From contig JAFCIZ010000007.1 of NCBI GenBank assembly GCA_017871115.1, positions 1,922,001 through 1,986,000 on the forward strand: a DNA stretch of 64,000 nt, in the 5' to 3' direction. A program made the position numbers and the translations under genes. This document shows, in pieces, positions 37,640 to 49,790 of this stretch. Source of the DNA: Cunninghamella blakesleeana. Lineage: Eukaryota > Mucoromycota > Mucoromycetes > Mucorales > Cunninghamellaceae. The notes beneath the pieces are model-generated. The model was given only the letters and a program-made list of their open reading frames with translations. It was not told where the DNA came from and did not search any database. Position 1 is the stretch's first letter. The number at the start of each line of letters is the position of its first letter.

Positions 37640-38422
37640 ATGCTGCGTGGTGTTCCGACCTACGTATTAATATCGATTGTGATGTTCGCAGTTGCTTTTG
37701 TCATTACTCTAAGGTCATTTCTCAAGTCAGAATTAATGAAGAATGTAACAGAATGTTATAGCACCGATCTCGACACTTTTGAGAGTTTACGATGGATAAC
37801 TACCGATACTCTCTTTGGAAACTATCGTCAATCTCATATTGTGTCTTGTACTAGCTATATTGGTGCTTTTATATCCTTTGTTGAATCTCAAAAAATGAGT
37901 TTATTGGTAAAGAAGTATAAATAATAATAAATATATATACATATATATGTATATAAATATATACTAATAATCATTTATTGTTGTTATTGTTATTACTATT
38001 ATTATTAAATATTCACACACTCTCACTCACACACATAAATATATTTTCAACTCATACTCTTTACCTTTAAACTTTATTTTCCAATGTTGTCTTTTCCTAA
38101 TCAACAATTATAATCTCCTTGAAATCATCATAACTTGGATTATTACTATTATTATCTGTTGTTACTTTTTGATTTGGTAAACTTTTATTCTCTATTTCTC
38201 TCTTTTTTTATTGTTACTATATCATATACTTCAACTTTATCACTTTATGGTAACCAATATACTGGAAAAAAAATTACAACAATGATAATAATCACCAAAT
38301 AAAAAAAATTATTTTGATACAATTAGTTTCACGTGAACATGCCTATCTGTTGCTCCATTCTATTGGGTCGCTTCATCATAAAATATGTCTTTGGGGAACT
38401 ATGGTCAATAGAAAGTCAGGTA

Positions 38423-38458
<36 letters not shown>

Positions 38459-40001
38459 AATAAATAAATATAATTAACAATCGAAATTAAAAGAATCTTT
38501 TCTCTCTCATATATCACAATTATTTGTGTATATTTATATTTATGTTTTTTAGCATATGTATGATCGCATGCTCAACTTTTTATTATTTAAAGTGATTTTC
38601 ATTGGTGCAGTGATGGATCCTGTTTGGCGCCATATCCTTCGTCTTTCTCTATGGATCGGAGTACTTGGGTTTTTAAGAATATTTAGTCTTTTATGTCGTG
38701 ATAGGTTTGAGAATGTAAGAAAAAAGAGGAAAGAAAAAAAGAATAAATGGTCATATCATATTTAATCTTTTTTATGCTCAATCCAACCGCCATCATTCCT
38801 TTTTATATTTGTATTTATATTTATAATTGTATGTATTATATCTTAAATAACAATTTAGCTCTCTACTATTGCCTATGCTCCACCAAATGCTTATTATAAA
38901 ATAACAACTTTATTATTTGCTATTTTTGCTCTGAATATACTTTGGTATATTGGAAGTATGTTTCTATTCCCAAACTCAATTACATTCTTAACTTTGGAGG
39001 TAAAATTAAAAATAAATATATAAATATTCAATTGATAAAAAGAAAGAAATGGAAAAGATAGAGTAACTATAATGACCATTATATATTTATATTTATATAT
39101 ATTAAAAAAAAAAAATAGTTTTTACCAGTGGCATTGGATACAGCACAAGTTATGACCAAATACTTAGCCCATTTATTAGATCAATGGAATGAAAATGGAT
39201 TTGAAAGTAAAAGATTGATCAACTATTATGCGGAAATTAGTACGGATGTTTTAATTTTGGGCTGTACCTTACTCCAATATTTGCAATTAATGGTAAAAAA
39301 ATAAAGTAAAAAAAATAACAATGATAACATAATACTGTTCGACTCTTCATATGTATCTCGTTTTTATTTTATTTTATTTTACTTTTAATAATGAAAAATA
39401 GTGGATGCATGGTATATCATTTGGATTAGTTGATATTGTTTTATTCCTAAATGTTAGAAGTGTTTTGAAAAATTTACACAATAAGGTCATGATTCATAGA
39501 GAGCGATGGCGAATGATGTCTTATGTACAACGCCAATATATTGACGCTACTCAAGAAGAATTGGATGCTAATGATGATGATTGTGCTATTTGTAGAGATT
39601 CTTTAAAGGTAGCTAAAAAATTAGCATGTGGTCACCTTTTCCATTTGTAAGTGAATTATAAAATAATAACGATAAAAAAATTAAATGTTACGTATTATTA
39701 TTACTTAGATTAACAATAATTTTTATTATACTTTATATATTTATATTTTTATATTTTTATTTTATTATTTAGACATTGTTTACATTCTTGGATTCAACAC
39801 CATGTGTCTAAACCAACTTGTCCTACATGTAGAAGGGCATTATCACCCTCCCCTGATGATAAAAATGGTAAATAAATAAATAAATAATTATGTAAAAAAA
39901 AAACCTTTTTAATACTTTTCTTTTTTATTGTTATGTATATAGATAGTTCACAATTATGTAACCCAGCTCCTACAAATACAGCAGCACTGACCACTTCATA
40001 A
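37640..40001 (+). CDS. Membrane RING-type E3 ubiquitin ligase, AMFR/gp78-like
   Basis: Predicted ER-membrane E3 ligase acting in ER-associated degradation. Eight exons: 37640-37906, 38327-38419, 38553-38714, 38859-38999, 39119-39292, 39402-39646, 39773-39867, 39943-40001; 411 residues. The N-terminal ~290 residues form several hydrophobic membrane segments, for example YVLISIVMFAVAFVITL, then FHVNMPICCSILLGRFIIKY and LLFAIFALNILWYIG. The cytosolic RING has CAICRDSL, CGHLFHLHC, then CPTCRRAL. This is the C3H2C3-type RING of gp78/Hrd1, with LACGHLFHxxCLxxWI closest to gp78. The protein stops about 35 residues after the RING, so the CUE, G2BR and VIM regions of animal gp78 are absent. Exon 2 is only visible after splicing. 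Family call is good; the choice gp78 over Hrd1 rests on RING and TM1-3 similarity. Confidence 0.87.
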
Positions 40002-40504
40002 GGATTAAAAAGAAAAACGAAGAAAAAGCTAAATCCTTATTTTCGCCTGGTGCAATATTTATATACCCATTTTTGTTTATTTATGATAATCCATATTCCT
40101 TATTAACAAGCTCTTTTCCCACATTTTACTGAGATCACTTTTTTCCTTTTGCAATAATTATTTTTTAAAAAACTTCCTTATTATCATATATTGATATATT
40201 TAACTATTTAACTACGATCCATTTTTAAATTACTACATTCGTGCCCCTCTAATTGCTTTATTTATCCACTTTTATATTTTTATCATTTTCATTTTTTTAA
40301 TATTATTTTATTATAAAAATATATTTCTTTTTTCTTTTTTTTCCAATATTTTTATATGCGTGTACATGATATGTTTTTGATCTATTTCAATAAAAAGTTT
40401 TTTTTCTTTTTTCCTTTATACAATATTTATATATGTTTGTGATAATAAAAAAAATTGTTGATTCACCCTTTTCAAAAAAAAAATCCATCAAAATAATACT
40501 AAAA
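40002..40504. other. Convergent 3' flanks of the RING E3 and TIM9 genes
   Basis: A/T-rich DNA with possible polyadenylation-type AATAAA (CAATAAAAAG, about 40389-40398). No gene seen. Confidence 0.5.
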
Positions 40505-40948
40505 TTATTGGCCAGGAGGGGACATCTAATGAATCAATATCAATAAGTTAAATATATATATATATTATATTAGCCAAAACCTTTTATGCTTTTTTTTATG
40601 ATATTTATATATATATATATATATAATTACTTGTTGATTGATTTCAGCAAAACGAGCACCAACACGTTCAGAATGTTTTAAAAATTTATCAGCACACTTA
40701 TTAGCACAAGCTTCCTATTAAACAAATAAATAATAAATTTATATATAAATAAAATAAAATATATCACTTTGAAATATAAACATATAAATGTATATAAAAC
40801 CTACTTCCTTGCCAGTAAGAGATTTAGTAGTGAAATCAGTAGCACAGTCTTCAAAACAACGTTGGACTAAACCGTTATAAATACGTAAAAAGTCTTTCAT
40901 CTACATAGAAAATACATATATTAAAAATAATAATAATAAAAATGCTGT

Positions 40949-40985
<37 letters not shown>

Positions 40986-41104
40986 CATTCTTTTTTATTA
41001 TACTATTTATTTTCATATTTTTTTATCGTATTACATACTTGCTTGTATTCAAGCATAGCACTGATTTGTGCTTGTTCAGCTTGATTAAAACGAGAGAAAT
41101 CCAT
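40505..41104 (-). CDS. TIM9: Mitochondrial small Tim chaperone Tim9
   Basis: Intermembrane-space chaperone that, with Tim10, carries hydrophobic carrier and outer-membrane proteins. Four exons: 41104-41039, 40900-40805, 40714-40631 and 40525-40505; all phase 0, 88 residues, the normal size. The start [12 protein letters not shown] and the blocks [19 protein letters not shown] and [19 protein letters not shown] match Tim9. The twin CX3C motif is complete (CFEDC and CANKC). The last exon encodes only MSPPGQ and is separated by a TA-rich intron; its acceptor is ATTAG. No presequence is expected for this family. Divergent from the saposin-like gene 714 bp away. Identification is very firm; the last small exon is slightly less certain. 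Confidence 0.95.
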
Positions 41105-41818
41105 TGTAGTTTATTTTTTTTAAAAATAAAATAATTATAGTTAAACAAAAAGAGAAAAAAAATTGAAGCATTTTTTTTTTTATTTTTAATCCAAGGGCCG
41201 TTTCTTTTATATATAATATAAAACGTCACGATTTCGTTCACCGCTCTTTATGCTAAATTTCCTATCCTTCCAGATATAGACCACTCTTTTCTTTTTTCCT
41301 TTGTATCTTCAAAAGCCTTCATTATATATTAAAGGTATTAATGATTATATATGTAGTTAATTTAACCCGCCTCAAATTAGTGAAATTTTTTAATGAATAA
41401 ATATGCACCTAATCAAATATTTAAAGATTTTTTTTTTTTTGCCACTTCTTCCACCAATAGAGATTCCTCAATAAAATTGACATGGCTGACTTTGAATACA
41501 TTTTGCATATAAAATATATGGATTTCTTTTTTTCATTTTTATTAACTTCTTTTCAATCCTTATTTTATTTTCTACCTATTTCTATTATTCGTAAGTAAAT
41601 TATAATAATTATAATAACAATAAATTATAAAACTCTTAATGAAACAAAAACTAATAAAAATAAATATTATTGAATTTATTTATTTAATTTTTATTCGATT
41701 AAAAACTCATTTTGGCGTGTGATGTGCCATTCTTGATATTCCTTTCCCTTCTCTCTTTTAATATATATATATGCATATCTGTATATTTACGTATTTATTT
41801 TAAAAAAAAAGAAAAAAA
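41105..41818. promoter_or_regulatory. Divergent promoter region between TIM9 and the saposin-like gene
   Basis: Two genes start on either side. GC patches GGGCCGTTTC (41193-41202, TIM9 side) and TTTGGCGTGTG (41711-41721, saposin side) stand out from A/T-rich DNA. No third gene seen. Confidence 0.4.
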
Positions 41819-42109
41819 ATGATGAGAATGATTATAGTTATTACGTTTTTACTTATTAGTTTTCTTACAAAAAATGCAAAAGGTGATTGTGAATTATGTA
41901 ACACTGTAACTACTTGGATTTTAGATGACTTAGTTGGTAGCAAAGATACACAAGAAATACTAAATTCCATTGGTAAATCATGCTCTGTTATCCCTATTGA
42001 TCCTAAAGCATGCAAAAACTACGTAGATGTTTATGAAAATACGATATTAAGTTTTTTACAAGATGGTATGAGTCCTAACGAAATTTGCACTTCTCTGACA
42101 CTTTGCTAA
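41819..42109 (+). CDS. Small secreted saposin-B-like protein
   Basis: An intronless gene for 96 residues. Residues 1-21 form a signal peptide (MMRMIIVITFLLISFL, then TKNAKG). The mature part has six Cys at 24, 27, 55, 65, 90 and 96. This is the saposin-B spacing CxxC ... C-x9-C ... C-x5-C, with the first pair in DCELC and the last in ICTSLTLC. By family knowledge it would fold into a four- or five-helix bundle with three disulfides that binds or perturbs lipid membranes; such proteins can be lipid carriers, lysosomal cofactors or pore formers. No propeptide or second saposin domain is present. ATG is preceded by an A-rich leader. Which role applies here cannot be told from sequence. The saposin call is good on Cys spacing alone. 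Confidence 0.85.
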   Translation: MMRMIIVITFLLISFLTKNAKGDCELCNTVTTWILDDLVGSKDTQEILNSIGKSCSVIPIDPKACKNYVDVYENTILSFLQDGMSPNEICTSLTLC

Positions 42110-43207
42110 CCGTTTAATAAAAATTTAACATAATATTTACAAAATAAATTTTGATTTCTTCTTTAAAAGAAATACAATAAAAACTATATACTTTTATATA
42201 CTAAAAATAATAATACATGGATATGAACTACATCTTTATGAACTAAAAGGTAACTTATCATTTTTTTTCTCAGGACTCTTTACCTTTGGGTTTTAATATT
42301 TTTTACAAATAAAAACGCATTTAATTCATTTTACGTACTTTTTTAATTTGATCGCAAATTTGTTTTTGGATATTATTCGTAGTCTTTCCTCTCTCCTTAT
42401 TTCCCTTCGGTCTATTTTTAATACATATTTGTGTGTATAGTAAAAAAAAAAAAATGAAAAGAACCATGATTATCGTGATGTTATTTATTACTTTTGCGAG
42501 AGATATAAATGACATCTTTCTTGATATCTCATATTTCTATTCTTTTTTGTAGCAAACATCCGGTTAACATTGATTACATTTTAAATAGTTATGACTTAAC
42601 TGACGAATAAAAAATTTTATAATTGTATATTTTATTTGATGCTATACTTAATTATTTGATGATTGAATTATCCAAGTCTCCCATAGATAACAATTAAATA
42701 TCCTTCAGCGGGTTCTAAAAATTAATTTTTATTACCTCCGTAAATTTGAACTTTGTTAACTGTTAAATTTTATATAAAAAACTTATCACAAGTTGAAATA
42801 TTAAACAAACTAAGCTCTATTTTTTAATAAAAAATCACGTATATATACAAGTACATAAACCTTCTTTACACCGTGACAGTATACCAAAAAGTAATTTGCT
42901 GATCTCTTTTTTATTTTTTTAATAATCAACCTTATTTATGCTTTTGTTTTATATTGTAAAATATATAACAAATGAGAATATGGTTTATTGATTCAAATAA
43001 ATAGTTAAATAGATATGTGTATTAAAAATATATAAATAAAAAATAATATAATAACAAATGATAAGTATAGTAGTATTAGTATTAATGAAAAATGAAAAAT
43101 ATAAAATATAATGGAATAAATAGATTAGTAGATTTTTAAATAAAAAAATGATATATAATAAAGTAGGTTTTTTTAAAAAAAAAAAAAATAGAATATATAT
43201 AAAAAAA
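42110..43207. other. Convergent intergenic region
   Basis: 3' flanks of the saposin-like gene and the sugar transporter. Short low-complexity frames only; I see no gene or clear repeat. Confidence 0.45.
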
Positions 43208-45464
43208 TTATGCAGAAGTGGAATCTTCATTAAAAGATTCACCAGTATTAGAATTGTTTGAAAAAGTAAATGTAGTTGTTAATGGTAATGTTGGAGGGGT
43301 AATAGGTGGAGGATGCTCTTCATATTCATCATCAGCATCTTCTTCTTCATATTGCTGTTTTAATTTATTACTATTATTAGGCGCTAAAGAAGGTCGTCGA
43401 ATATGTAACGGACGAAGGTTATATAATGAAGGCCGCCTTGCTGAAAAAGGAGATAAAGATGATATACCATTACTATTACTATTATTGTCCTGGTTATTAG
43501 TGTTGTTGTTATTATTGCTATGACTATCGTTAGTCGAAGATTTTGTTGTGGCCATATTTGACTCTAAAGATTGAACAACAGTGGAGATTGGCCCTGATAA
43601 CGGTTCTTGTCCTAATTCAATGTCTGTTTGCACTGTTCTTTTTGCTAGTTGCTCTCGTTTCTCCTTATATTGGATTCGTTCTAAATGCTTCAGTGTTGCT
43701 ATTGCAGTTTGAGGATGATGCGCTCCAGGTGACTGATCAATTAATGCTCCACTAAATATTAAATTAATTTCCTCTAATGATCGTCCCTATATATCCATTT
43801 TAAAATAATGATGGCAATGATAATAAATGAAAAGATTAAAAATAAATACTGCATATATATAACTTTCTATAATTATTTTTTTTTCCTCTCTTTACATTTT
43901 CTTTTATTTTATTTTATTTTTATTTACCCTAGTTTCTGGATACCATCTATGAACTGTCCATGCCATGAGTAAACAAATACATCCAAAAAATAAATAAGTA
44001 CCCCAAGTTAAGCCAGAAAACATCAATGGTGTTACTAAAGTCATGACAAGATTGAAAAAATAACTAACAGAAGTGGTGACGCCCATTGCGTTAGCACGAA
44101 TCATTTGTGGATAAATTTCAGCGGGATCTATAAACAATAAAAAAAACAGATGTAAATAAATATATATATACATCACCTAAGTATTATTTTTTTAAAAACC
44201 CCCTCTTATAAATATATATACTTACAAATCCAACCAACAGCACCCCAAGAAAGGGAAAAAAAGGCAATAAATAAATATAATAAAGTCAGCATAATATAGG
44301 AAACCACGGGGTCACTACCACCCATGATGGGAAAACTTGTCCCAGGATAAAAATGAAGTGAAGTAGTTGAATCTTGATTATCGAATTTTGCTGATATAAT
44401 CGTAACAACTAACATCGATATTGCCATTGCTAGTGCTCCAAAAACAAGAATACGCCTACGGTCCCATCGATCAATCTATAAATATGTTAGAAAGTAAGAA
44501 AGAAGAAATTGTTATTAAAAATTGAAATCTATTCCATTACTTTGATTATGATTTTATTTGATTGATATATATATATATATATATTAATATCACTTACAAA
44601 ATAAAAACAAGGTAAAGTTGCACAAAAGTTTATAATCCCAGCAATCCCATTACCAACTGTTTTATATAAAGATAAAAAAAGTTATAAAAAGTTCTTATTT
44701 TACTTAAATTAACTTTATTTTTATTTATTTTAATATACTTACGGAATACGGACATGGTAACAGACACCACACCTGAAGCTCTTACAATATGAGGTAAATA
44801 GAAGCTAATAAAATAAAATAAAAAAGAAAGAACTGTAAGTAAATAATCATCCTTTTCTTTTTCTTTATATACATGAAAAATTATAATTGAAAATAAATAA
44901 TGAGTTAACTTACAGTATAACATTTGTACCAGATAATTGAGTAAAAATATGAATGCCCATCCCTAAAAGAGTTCTTTTTCTATTATTTTCTGTGCCAGCA
45001 GACCATAATCCAACAAAAGATTTTCTAGTATAATGCTTATCAAACCATACATCTTGTCGAACACCAGTAAATTCCATTTGTAAATCCAAATTATTTTTGT
45101 CTCCTTCACTACGTAATAAAGCCAAGATTTCTAATGCTTCATCACATCGCTTACGATAAATCAACCATCTCGGACTCTCAGGAATTAAATGTAGTCCAAG
45201 AATCAATAATCCCCCAGGTACAATTTGAAAAGCAATCGGTAAAGAAGTTGGGACATGGTCTTGGTTTACATAGGCTGCGTAAGAGATCCAATAGGAAATG
45301 GAAATACCTAAGGTCACACCAACTTGGTATAATGTAATTAATCTTCCTCGATTTTCTGGTCGTGCTATTTCACTTTGATCTAATATAAATTAAAAAAATA
45401 AAAAGATAAATATTAACAGTTGTTATTATTTGTTAATTTTTTTTCTCTTTTTTTTATATATATC

Positions 45465-45495
<31 letters not shown>

Positions 45496-46511
45496 TATAT
45501 GGAAAACTTACATAATGGTACTAACATTCCAAATATTCTAATAATTTTTTAAAAAATCAGATAAATATATTATAATTAGTAAAGTTACTTTTATCTAAAA
45601 TATGTATATTTATATATTTATTAAAAAAAATTCGTCTATCCACATACCCAACACCCATACCGGTGATGATTCTTCCACTTAAAAACGATGCTAAACCTGT
45701 CCCTCCCACTTGTATTGCACATCCAAGTAAATTTAACAATGTCCCAATATAAAATAATCGTTTTCGTCCCTATAATCATATAATAGATAAATTCTATTAA
45801 AATATATTTTGTATTCATATATATGTGTGTATGTACTGTGTGAATGTGTTGAGTGCGAAAGCGTGTGAGAATATATATAATTAAAATTACCAGTCGATCG
45901 GCTACAAAACCTGATACCTATAATATAAATAAATAATCAAGTATTAAAAAAAGATAAAAGTAAATACGGAGAAGGGATATTAATAATAAGATGATGACGA
46001 TGATGATGATAATCTATTTATTTATTTATTATTTATTTATTTATTTATTTATTCATATTTACAAAAGAGGCTAAAAATGCTGTTGCTAATGATACTGTTA
46101 CGGCTGCAACACCAGGAGCTCCGTTGTCACTTTCTAATTGATATTTATCGGTAAAAAAGGGTATAACCATAATTGCTGATATGACACCAGTATCGTATCT
46201 ATTTTCAGATATACATATAATAAAATAATTTATAGAATAGAATTATCATATTAATATTTATATAAATTTATTTATATATGTGAGTATATATAAGTGTTTG
46301 TATTTATTCCTACGTACCCATACTAAATATGTTTTTTTTTAAAAAAAAAAAAAAAGATAAAAGACAACAATTAAATTATTTTATTTTTTGTAATATATTT
46401 CCTTTTTCCATAGTATGTAAATATATACAAGTATTTGCCCCAACTCTTCCCCTATTTTTTAAAAAACCACTGCCCCGGATATGTGTGTACCATGTATTAT
46501 TACATATGTAT

Positions 46512-46547
<36 letters not shown>

Positions 46548-46889
46548 GAATATGTATTTTTCTAATATTTTTGATCCTTTTTTTTTTTTTTTTTCTATTC
46601 CATTCCTGTTTTTATTAATTTATCCATATTATTTTTACCATAAATCCTCCTAATGATACATAACTATAATTATGCATAAAAAAAAAGTTCAAATAAAAAA
46701 ATTTTTCATTTAGTTATTTACTTTTAAATTTAAATATTAAGATCTTTATTGTTATTATCATTATCATATTATTTATATATCTTATCATTTTATATATAAT
46801 TATATGTGAATATCTTGATAATAATATTATTAATTACTTCTATACCTGCATATTAAATAAATTCTCGCTTGAGAAGATAATAGATTCAT
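43208..46889 (-). CDS. MFS sugar transporter (sugar porter family), 13 exons including a 5-nt exon
   Basis: Plasma-membrane hexose or related sugar:proton symporter. Exons: 46889-46846, 46663-46639, 46322-46318, 46198-46063, 45917-45891, 45769-45648, 45537-45512, 45379-44914, 44804-44743, 44656-44598, 44475-44226, 44127-43928, 43786-43208; 666 residues. Twelve membrane segments are expected. Sugar-porter hallmarks are all present: SLGGFMYGYDTGVIS (TM1), DRLGRKR, RIITGMGVG, RPENRGRLI, IPESPRWLIYR, QLSGTNVILFYLPHI, DRWDRRR, YPAEIYPQMIRANA and PETRGRSLEEI. The TM1 motif is completed only if exon 3 is the 5-nt TATGG between ATTTAG and GTACGT. The first exon was chosen because MNLLSSQARIYLIC plus exon 2 gives a normal TM1; the ATG inside exon 2's flank would truncate it. 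A 160-residue polar Ser/Asn-rich cytosolic tail follows. Substrate is not determined. Confidence 0.92.
46318..46322 (-). other. Inferred 5-nt microexon (TATGG) of the sugar transporter
   Basis: On the minus strand the sequence reads CATATTTAG|TATGG|GTACGTAG. Exon 2 ends GGATTTATG (donor GTAAAA) and exon 4 starts A TAC GAT ACT GGT. Joining them through TATGG yields M-Y-G-Y-D-T-G, the conserved sugar-porter motif. Skipping it gives a frameshift. Confidence 0.75.
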
Positions 46890-47290
46890 TTCTTCTCGAG
46901 ATTATGATTTAATTTTTTTTTTTTTTTAAAACGTTTCAAAAAAAAAAAAAGGGTAAAAGATATTTATATAAAAATTAGTAAATTTACATATAATAATGAA
47001 AAAAGATCTATATATATATATATATAAAAAAAAGAATATGATTATAATTAATCACAAAAGGATATATATATGAATTTATATAAAGATATACATAAAAAAT
47101 GATATAATATTAAAATATATGAAATAAAAGAGAGGAAAAGAAAAAGAATAAAAAAAAATGAGAAAGAGAAAAAAAAAGAGGAGTTTTAATTTTTATTATT
47201 ATTATTATAGTGCGTTCTTTTTTTTTTTATTTGGAAAAAAAAGCCTAGTTTTACCATCTTGCCATATCTATCGTTACTTAAAAAGGAATA
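46890..47290. promoter_or_regulatory. 5' flank of the sugar transporter
   Basis: A/T-rich with two homopolymer tracts (T at 46913-46927, A at about 46939-46950) around AAAACGTTTC, just upstream of the start. 3' flank of the F-box gene at the other end. No gene seen. Confidence 0.4.
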
Positions 47291-48785
47291 TTATCTTTTC
47301 CACAGCCAGTTCCAACCTAGTTCATATAGATGATTCAGCATCTAAACACATTTATATATACATGTATATATCATGTGATCAGTTGTTGTATATAAATAAA
47401 CAAATCTATTTTTCTATTTTATTATTTTTTTATGTACCTTTAATCTTAATTTTGTATTAGGATGTATTTTATATCTATCAGGCATTAACCAATCCGGAGG
47501 TGTTACTAATTCCTGAGGTTGATCATTATTATTATTGGGATCATTATCATTATTTATCTCGTTATTATTTTGCTGTTGCTGCAATTGTTGCTGCTGTTGC
47601 TGTCTTGCTAATTGTTCAGGCGTAGGATTTGTAGACATCCAATCGTCTATTGTATCTAAATAAGTCCATAATTGTTCCCCAGCTTGCGAAACAGATAAGC
47701 ACATCCCATCTACATCAATAGGTTTATCTGAAGAAATACATAATAATAATAGCCCTTCTACATTACCAGATACTAAAGCCTCTCTAATACACTCTTCAAA
47801 CGTTCCATCTAAATTGGATTCCAAATATAAACTAGTGATTTCAAACAACATACCAAAAAATCGAGTGAAATGCAAACACACCTGTCTTTTTTGTAATAAG
47901 GAAGATGTCTTGTGATAATAATTATCAATGAAAAAAGGTGCTGATGACGACGATGATGATAAGGTTGTATTAATATCAGTTGATACCCATTCCCCCATCC
48001 AAGAACATTGTTGTCTCCATATCCATGTATAATCGCGAGGTAGAAATGGTGCCAAGGGATGTTTTGTACTGCGTCTTCGATATTTCTATAAATATATAAA
48101 TGAAAAAAAGAATAAAAAGAAATTAGTATTAATAGAAAGTAAAACAAAAAAGGGTCATTATCATAACCATCTTTTCTCTTCCCTTCTTTATAATATACAC
48201 AAACATTTTTTGTATTATTATAGTTTGCTATTATTTGTTTGTTTGTACTCTCCTTTTTTTTGTTGTTTTTTGTTTTTTTTATTTTTTTTTCTCTACTCAA
48301 TCTTTTCATAATATCTAAATATATATACTTATATTACTCACAGGATCATGTAACCCACGTATGCTTGCCGTATGTAAATAAATATGACGTATTTCCAAAC
48401 ATAAAGAAGCATACTCACATTCAAGACCAGATTCTAGTTGAGGATCCAAGACCTTTTGAACAACCAAATGTTGTAATAAGTCTAATAATTCAGAAAACTT
48501 TGTTCGTTGTTCAAATTTAGGACACTGCTGAACGTGATGACACAATAATAATAATAGTTGCTGGCCAATATCATGTCGGGTTTCCTGTTTTTGCCTTTCT
48601 AATTTGGTTAAAGAAGCGAATAAACGTAATAAATTATTGGTTTGATATTGAAACCGATAATGTTGATATAAATAATGTCCCACTGAGGTTTCTAAAGCAC
48701 TAATAAATAATAACTTATCAAGATCTTCATATTCTAAATAATCTAATATTGTCCATAATAATTCATTAGGTAGTTCATTTAGCAT
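47291..48785 (-). CDS. F-box protein
   Basis: Putative SCF substrate receptor. Three exons, 48785-48342, 48085-47438 and 47341-47291; 380 residues. The F-box is at the extreme N-terminus: LNELPNELLWTILDYLEYEDLDKLL, given here only by its key LP..LL..IL.YL pattern. The rest is a helical region with no repeat I recognise (blocks ETRHDIGQQLLLLLCHH, KFSELLDLLQHLV, FLPRDYTWIWRQQCSWMGEW). A poly-Gln/Asn insert (about residues 310-340) follows. It then reads PPDWLMPDRYKIHPNTKLRLK. The last exon adds MLNHLYELGWNWLWKR; its acceptor (TTTAG) and the Trp-rich sequence make it likely, although read-through ending at 47414 is the simple alternative. Resembles uncharacterised fungal F-box proteins; not related in sequence to the F-box gene at 1622-3580. 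Confidence 0.75.
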
Positions 48786-49384
48786 GGATCTTCTATGTTG
48801 TATTATATGATTGATTCGTTTTTATATTAAAAAATAAACAATAAATCGAGTGTTTTAAAAAAAAATAGAAAAAAATAAGCGGAGAGAAAGAAGAACAAAA
48901 AAAGTCGGAAAGAGAAATTAAATAAATAATTTTCTTTTTTTTAAAATTTTTAAAAATGAAATCTTAGCTTTTTTAGAGCGAAGCTAAAAAAAAGGTAGAG
49001 TTATAAATATAATATAACAAATAAAACTAGATATATTTATAATATACTTTTATATACCTATATTAATAAAAGCAATTGCTTTTTATTTAGTTTATTTAAT
49101 TTTTTAAAAAATAGCAAGGTACAAAGTTGAAATATTTTAATTATACGTAATAATAATTCGTGGACTATGTTAACTATGCAGAAATACATACATGTTTAAT
49201 CTCAGTTTAAACATGCATTAATATGTAAAAGGTTTATTAAGTTTAAATAAATATACTATGAATGATTTTTTTTTCATAATATTTTGAATTTATGCTTACT
49301 AGAATGATTATTATTCTTACTTTCTTTATTTATAACGATGTTTATTATTTAAAAATAAAAAACAGCTACCAGAAATTCAATTAT
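48786..49384. promoter_or_regulatory. 5' flank of the F-box gene
   Basis: Contains AAGCGGAG at 48878-48885, about 95 bp upstream, and a short hairpin TTAGCTT...AAGCTAA near 48965-48988. A/T-rich; no gene seen. Confidence 0.35.
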
Positions 49385-49790
49385 TCTACAGATAATGAGA
49401 CAATTGACTTTGGATTTTAGGATACCAAAGTTGCTACCAGTTTCTACATGTAATGTAATATTCATAAAACGATCTTAAACTTTTACTGATTTATTCAGAA
49501 AATAATATTCAAATTAAATATCATTTTATAATGGCAAATAATCAAATCAATGTATAGTAGTTACCCTACATATAAAACATAACTATAGTATTATTGATAT
49601 ATTAAAGTTTCTCATCAATTAATTTATTATTTGTGAAGTTAAATATCTATTTATCTTGTGTCATATTCTTTCAATAAACCAGCAAATACCCATAGTTATC
49701 TTATGAAAACGAGCTTTTAAATGGGTAATAACGATGTTATTAATATGTTAAAATTTCATATCAGCTGCTTTATTAGTTACAAGGATGAAG
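49385..49790. repeat. Decayed ELLKYQ-family repeats in both orientations
   Basis: A minus-strand copy at about 49384-49440 aligns with 7699-7755. It shares TTCTACAGATAA, and its minus-strand reading GILKSKVNCL corresponds to ELLKYQINV. Two plus-strand copies follow: 49566-49620 (LHIKHNYSIIDILKFLI) and 49715-49775 (NNDVINMLKFHISCF). The last two are about 147 bp apart, the same period as at 29150-29690. Stops interrupt all copies. Confidence 0.55.

Noticed and set aside
47158..47460. Plus-strand frame of 100 residues near the F-box 3' end
   Set aside because: A/T-rich and overlaps the likely last exon of the minus-strand F-box gene; no recognisable domain.
48965..48988. Short inverted repeat TTAGCTT/AAGCTAA
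   Set aside because: Seven-base arms are expected by chance here; no link to a gene.
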